Source of the DNA: Haemaphysalis longicornis | Lineage: Eukaryota > Arthropoda > Arachnida > Ixodida > Ixodidae | Length of the DNA stretch: 64,000 bases | Direction of reading: 5' to 3' | Assembly: GCA_013339765.2 (NCBI GenBank) | Contig: JABSTR010001702.1 | Span: 1-64,000, forward strand | Shown here: positions 59,489-64,000 of the stretch, one piece after another | How positions within the stretch are numbered: the stretch's first letter is position 1 | How the letters are laid out: each line of letters begins with the position of its first letter | Notes under the pieces: generated by a model | The model's database searches: none | Seen by the model: the letters and a program-made list of their open reading frames with translations, nothing else | Told to the model about the DNA's origin: nothing | Translations under genes and position numbers: made by a program

Positions 59489-61685
59489 CGCAAAAGTGGC
59501 TCCTCTCCAGTCGGACACATGTTACTATGACCATTATTTCTTCTGGACTGTCAAAACTGTAAAACACGGAAAAAATACTTTATGCAATATCGACGAATTT
59601 TAGTTAGCTTTAACAGAAGTTGAGCTTGACGGAAATTAGTTCGAATGAAATAATTGGCGGAACAGAAAGTATGGTGCTGCGCCCACTTTTTTCCACATGT
59701 CTGCTAACACACATTAGTTTGTTACCAACGTTACATCCTGTACAAAATGTAAAAATTTTGGAAACAGGCACAAAAATCTCTTGATATGACTTCGTCTAGT
59801 CCATCTAGCAAATGGAAAATTCTAAAAAGGCTGCTTTCGTCTAATAAGGTAAGGCGTCTGTGATGTGAAGGAGTTTGTTCGTCCCTTTGTGGAATTACAA
59901 GCTTTGTAATGTTACCGCAGCATGCGGCCGTGTTGTGTGTGTACCTCCGCTTGTTGTCCTGCGTTCATTTCTCCGGTTAATCTTTTATAAAATATAAACA
60001 AACTAGCCTAACAGTTTATAGTCTAAAAATTCTTCATAGCTTACTTTTGTCCAACAAGATAGGTTATGCCTATTGTGTAACGCTCTCCTAATTACCCAGG
60101 TTTAGCATCCCACAATGCTAACTCTTGCAGACAAAATGGCAGATAAATGAAACAAAATGTTCCTGTTCATTGAGGTTCCGCCTAAAGAGAGTACATTGCA
60201 TCTGCATAGCCTTGTAAACACTCTAGAAAAATCACAGAAATACTAAGCGTATAAAGCTGCACTTAGAAAGCAGTTCATCCAGGGTAACAACACCCGGAAC
60301 AAACGTCCTATTCGCACAGCACTGGGAGTTGTCCGCCCCCCTTACAATCTAGAGGGAGGAAGATCCACCCATTTCGTTACATGTGTTCGTTTCAGTCAGA
60401 CGCGAGCTGCTCAGCGGTTTCATAACTAGATATGACTATTTGCTTCGGTCTGGGCGCAAATAGCGTCATAAATATTAAACGGCTTCAGAAGTCGTTACTC
60501 TTCACACCGATACGGTGGTCTAAGTGAGCAACGTTCCTGAAACCCAATAATATGGAAGTGTCTGTTTCAGCTTCATTCCACTTCATCAAGATACGGGATG
60601 CTGGCTTGTACATTACCGGACATATTAAGGTCTTCTTGATATTTGCACATAAAAATCCCTCTCCCCAGTACAGATACAAATTCCACAGGTAAACGTTTGA
60701 TCAATGCGCTAGGAACAATTTTTGTCTACGTCACCTTGAATTTTCTTAAGAAATCCTTGTGCGCAATGCCCTTCAATGCAATCATATCGCAAGCATCGTG
60801 CAATTTTTAAAGGATATTATCCATTTGTGTGATACATTAGGTATGATACATATGATGCATCATACATTAGGTATATTCGCGACAATCCAATGCTCGACTC
60901 TCCAGCATTTATTATCATCATGCTTGCCTTGCAACTGGCAAGAGGGCGTGAAACAAACAATTTTTTTGCTTGAAGCGCCTGTCTAAAGAGAGATATTACT
61001 TTAAAAAATGTTCACGAAACACATAATACAAAATCTGACGTGTATGTTTAACACTTGGGTCCTAATCGTTTATTTTACTGCTACTTCTGCGGATGCTGGC
61101 CTCCAAATTAAAGCATCCAATCTAAGTTTAACGACCTTCTTACACTGTTTATTTAGAATTCTGTACCTGTTCCGTAAGATCAGACATCCGAACTTAAATG
61201 GGAAATTTGCTCACAGGGCTATCATGTTACGGGCCATCTTTAGTTACTGTTATCAGCGTCAATATAAAGTAATATGTAAGGTTGCACTAAGAGGGCGTGT
61301 TGAAAATGTTCTTCTCTGAGCCCAAATGTAGTGCGGCCCGGCTAGGCGGCCCCTCAAATTCGACATTAGTAAAGGCTCTACAATATATCGGATGCCTGCT
61401 CAAGGTACCAATATTTCTACATGACGACCTTGTTCATCAGACCTTGGTCCTGTTTCTAACTCTTCGGAGTACGTTTGGGAGTCACAGCAATGCCATGTAG
61501 CACGCGTGGTACTGTCTGGTGTGGAAAAGATATATTGCTGACATTTTGTCCTTGAACCACTGTGTGGACTCGGTTGCAGTCCCTGCTTCCCGGACTGCTG
61601 TTTTGTGGCCTCCCCATAAAATATTTGTTTTCTCTTATACGCATCCTTCTTTATCTGCGCTTGCGCCTATTCAGCCGAATAACGA

Positions 61686-62003
61686 ATGTATCGGCATTAC
61701 TATGAAAGCAGGCGAGGAAAGGCAACTCTGGGAACAGTGGCCATTCTATGGCTTTGGCGAATGATGCGATTGCGGTGCACTCACCGAAGCTCTACAAAGC
61801 CCCTCTTATCGCTTTTGGTTCCGCGAAAGGCTGAATCCGCATGGGCGATGCAAAGCAATGGTCCACATACCCTATATATCGGGGCTCAGATAAGCTACCG
61901 TGCAGTTCTCGGAACCAGGATAAACGTGTTGCAATGGCCTGTGCCCTTCTTTCGGAGAAAAAGCCTGACTAAAGACACCGTTCATTGCTCAACGAAGAAG
62001 TGA
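61686..62003 (+). other. 105-codon ORF preserved in both duplication copies (copy B)
   Basis: Partner of 15,241-15,558 with equal length, the same start and stop and no indel. 92 of 105 residues are identical. See that entry for the count of silent and replacing changes. No domain recognised. Confidence 0.2.
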
Positions 62004-62942
62004 GAGGATTTTTGGTGCGCACAGTTAATCCTTCGCATATTTTTAGATGACCACATGAGTGGTTTGTAGTTCTCGGTTTTTCGTGTTCATTGCTTTGTTT
62101 AGTCGGCAAGTGTTACTAAGGTTCTAAAATAGAAGCCTTGCCAAGGACCAAACAGCAAGCATGCATGTTTACGAACAGAAGTCAGGCCAATAATGTGCTT
62201 TAATATAGACGATGTGTGCCATTGGTATTTTTGCATTAAAAGTATAAACGTAAGCATACATAAAATCGTGTTTGTTAAAACAAGGCTACAAAGCAGATTA
62301 TTACAACAAAAACTAAGCTGCAAACGAATTGTGAAATAATTGAGTTATGTTTCACAGGGTGTAAAATATTTACGTCTGGAAAAGCAGCAATTGTTCTCAC
62401 AACCGACCGCCAATTTTTTATGTGCGACCTAAATACTCAAGTTTTTTCCCATATATATTCTTTATTTTTCTATTCCAGATATACCCAATAGCATAAATGT
62501 ACTGCCGGCCTTAGATCGGTTTTCACGTCATTCACCCTGTAGCTAGAGGTGTGAACATTTAGCTGTAGTAGCGGTATATCAAACGTTGGACAGTAATTTC
62601 GCGATTGCACGCTTGAGTAGAGGACAGAGCAGTCACTTCTCGATTTCTGGCTTAATATACAGGCGATCAAGAAATAATCATTGCATCTTATAAAATTGAC
62701 CAGAAATAAAAATATTCAGCGCCCTCCTTGCAGCTGCTGCGCCTGATAAAGAATGATGTTTATTTTGGTAAACACAAATTTGCTCATATTTCCCCCTTGT
62801 TTGGGGAGCATGAGGCTAGGGACAGCTTTGGTGTTTCCCGTATCCCGTTTGAGATGCTTCGAAAATGCCCGGTGGCGGTCGTTGTTAAGTGCGTTGAATT
62901 TCACTCATTTATGGAATTCCCGCAACGGGGTGCGACATACCC

Positions 62943-63290
62943 TCTTGGACACCATGTTGCCACGATCTGAGTATGCACGCGATCTCATTGCACAGGCTGA
63001 TGTGGCCCGCCAGATTGCACGCGCCAAGATTACGGCGTCACAGGCTAGCCAGAAGCACCGCTACGATGAGACCCCCGTGACGTGTGCTTCCAACCTGGTT
63101 CCCAGTCCACGCCATGTTGGGCTATTGAAAAACTACTGTCCCGCTTCACAGGCCCCTACCGAATCATTCGCTTGGTTACTCCCGTGACGTACCAAATTAT
63201 TCCAGTCACGCCCCCGCCGTCAACTGTGCAACCCGCGTCTCAAATTGTGCATGCGTCCTGCCTGAAGCCCTACTTTGTCCGTGATCAAGT
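62943..63290 (+). pseudogene. pol: Truncated gypsy pol: integrase C-terminal part
   Basis: The frame 'LLDTMLPRSEYARDLIAQAD' (62,944-63,003) and 'ARAKITASQASQKHRYDE' match the integrase tail of a Ty3/gypsy element different from the one at 33,955. After a frameshift near 63,100-63,125 comes 'EKLLSRFTGPYRIIRLVTP', a GPY/F-type module (about 63,126-63,182). The part ends with 'ASCLKPYF' (about 63,260). Everything upstream (gag, protease, reverse transcriptase, integrase core) is missing. The left edge coincides with the end of the duplicated segment. Confidence 0.85.
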
Positions 63291-63349
63291 TCAGCCCTCA
63301 ATGTCCACCGTCTTCAGCACCGGGACATTGCTGCTACCGCCGGGGGTCA

Positions 63350-63606
63350 TGTCACGGGCTCGGCCTTTTGGCTCCTTACCGTAAATAAACGGGAACCAGT
63401 GGCCAGCCCCCGCTCTGCGGGTATGCGCCCTCTGGGATAAGGTGATACCATAGGGCTGGGGAAGAAGAAGACGCTCGCTGATGTCGGTGTGCGTGCAAGT
63501 ACCTGGGATATCGCGGCTGCCTTGTCTGTCGTTACTATACCGTCTATTTTGTACATGCAAGATCTCTAATACATCCCCATTCGTGCACCACGTCACTATA
63601 TTTACA
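63350..63606 (+). mobile_element. Probable 3' LTR of the truncated gypsy element
   Basis: 'cgggggtca' before TGTCACGGG would be the purine tract and LTR start. The likely end is 'atttaca' at about 63,606. An 'aataaa' is at about 63,384. There is no second LTR in the window to confirm the ends. Confidence 0.45.
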
Positions 63607-64000
63607 ATTTCCCAGTCTTCGGGCACTCATGATGTCTCCAATGAACGTATTGGTAATGTTCCAATGATGTATTGATAATGTTATACATCGTGAGGAGATT
63701 CCTCAAGAGAAGCTTATATCTGTAGTCGGGATGACATCGGGCCTAGGGAGGCTGCCAGGAGGCGCATTACTATATCCGCCATTTCCTCCATCGTGACAGA
63801 GTTAAAGTCTTAAACTGGGGTATTTTCACAGATCGTGAGTCGGAGAGTAGCCGTAAACGTTGTTTGCAAGGCCTTGGCGACTTTCTCGAGCGACTCCAAG
63901 ATTTATTCCGCCGTTTCCACCATTGCTTCTATCGTCAGGGCTCTTGCGGTTACGCAAAAAAGCGAAAAAGAATACACCTGTTTTTCGTTTAGGAAAGCGC
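63607..64000. other. Right edge of window, no gene seen
   Basis: Unassigned sequence with no recognisable match to copy A beyond 16,505. 'ttggtaatgttcc' and 'ttgataatgttat' form a small imperfect repeat at 63,650-63,685. Confidence 0.6.

Larger units (their letters stand above)
49216..62942 (+). repeat. Segmental duplication, copy B
   Basis: Direct copy of 1-16,505. Differences beyond base changes are: no ~227-bp insert at 51,898; a 1.6 kb block of inverted-repeat elements at 53,181-54,780 in place of 4.2 kb in A; one unit where A has a tandem duplication; a 33-bp insert at 57,418-57,450; and a SINE-like insert at 59,328-59,488. The match ends at about 62,942, where a truncated gypsy element begins. 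No credible gene is in it. Confidence 0.93.

Overview
The window looks like repeat-rich, gene-poor nuclear DNA of a hard tick (Ixodida). The organism call rests on three dispersed tRNA-derived SINEs at 20,995, 26,363 and 46,625. They share head, box A/box B, body and A/T-triplet tail features with the Ruka family that I know from Rhipicephalus. Further support comes from a mixture of Ty3/gypsy, RTE, an APE-type LINE with a gag-like ORF1, and Penelope elements, which is typical of tick genomes. I recognise no bacterial operon, rRNA gene, CRISPR array or credible host gene. Almost every long open reading frame belongs to a mobile element. Species and chromosome cannot be told from the sequence.

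Layout. Positions 1-16,505 (copy A) and 49,216-62,942 (copy B) are two direct copies of one segmental duplication, offset by about 49.2 kb. By eye they are roughly 85-95% identical. The copies differ by insertions that date events relative to the duplication: a 4.2 kb block only in A, a 1.6 kb block of inverted-repeat elements only in B, a SINE with a 10-bp target duplication only in B, a ~227-bp LTR-like insert only in A, and a tandem duplication only in A. A candidate solo LTR and one SINE-like repeat are in both and so are older. The left end of copy A is cut by the window edge. Copy B ends at a truncated gypsy element.

Between the copies lie: anonymous AT-rich DNA (16.5-21.0 kb); a Ruka-like SINE on the minus strand; an RTE-clade LINE remnant (23.6-25.0 kb); another Ruka-like SINE (26.4 kb); a second, unnamed SINE-like family member (28.4 kb); short tandem repeats (29.4-29.8 kb); a palindromic foldback-type element built partly of 54-bp units (30.6-31.1 kb); a complete but broken Ty3/gypsy retrotransposon with both LTRs and an ATAT target duplication (33,955-39,579); a minus-strand LINE with degenerate ORF1 and endonuclease start (39.6-41.8 kb), which the gypsy element abuts or interrupts; a third Ruka-like SINE (46.6 kb); and the 3' end of a Penelope-like element with its GIY-YIG-type endonuclease (48.2-48.9 kb).

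How the parts work together: the genes here are retrotransposon genes. In the gypsy element, gag (capsid and zinc-knuckle nucleocapsid) would package RNA. Pol (protease, reverse transcriptase, RNase H, integrase with GPY/F) would copy and insert it, primed next to the 5' LTR and from the purine tract before the 3' LTR. A nonsense codon and several frameshifts show that this copy cannot make the full set. The SINEs and MITE-like elements carry no protein genes and would depend on enzymes from other elements.
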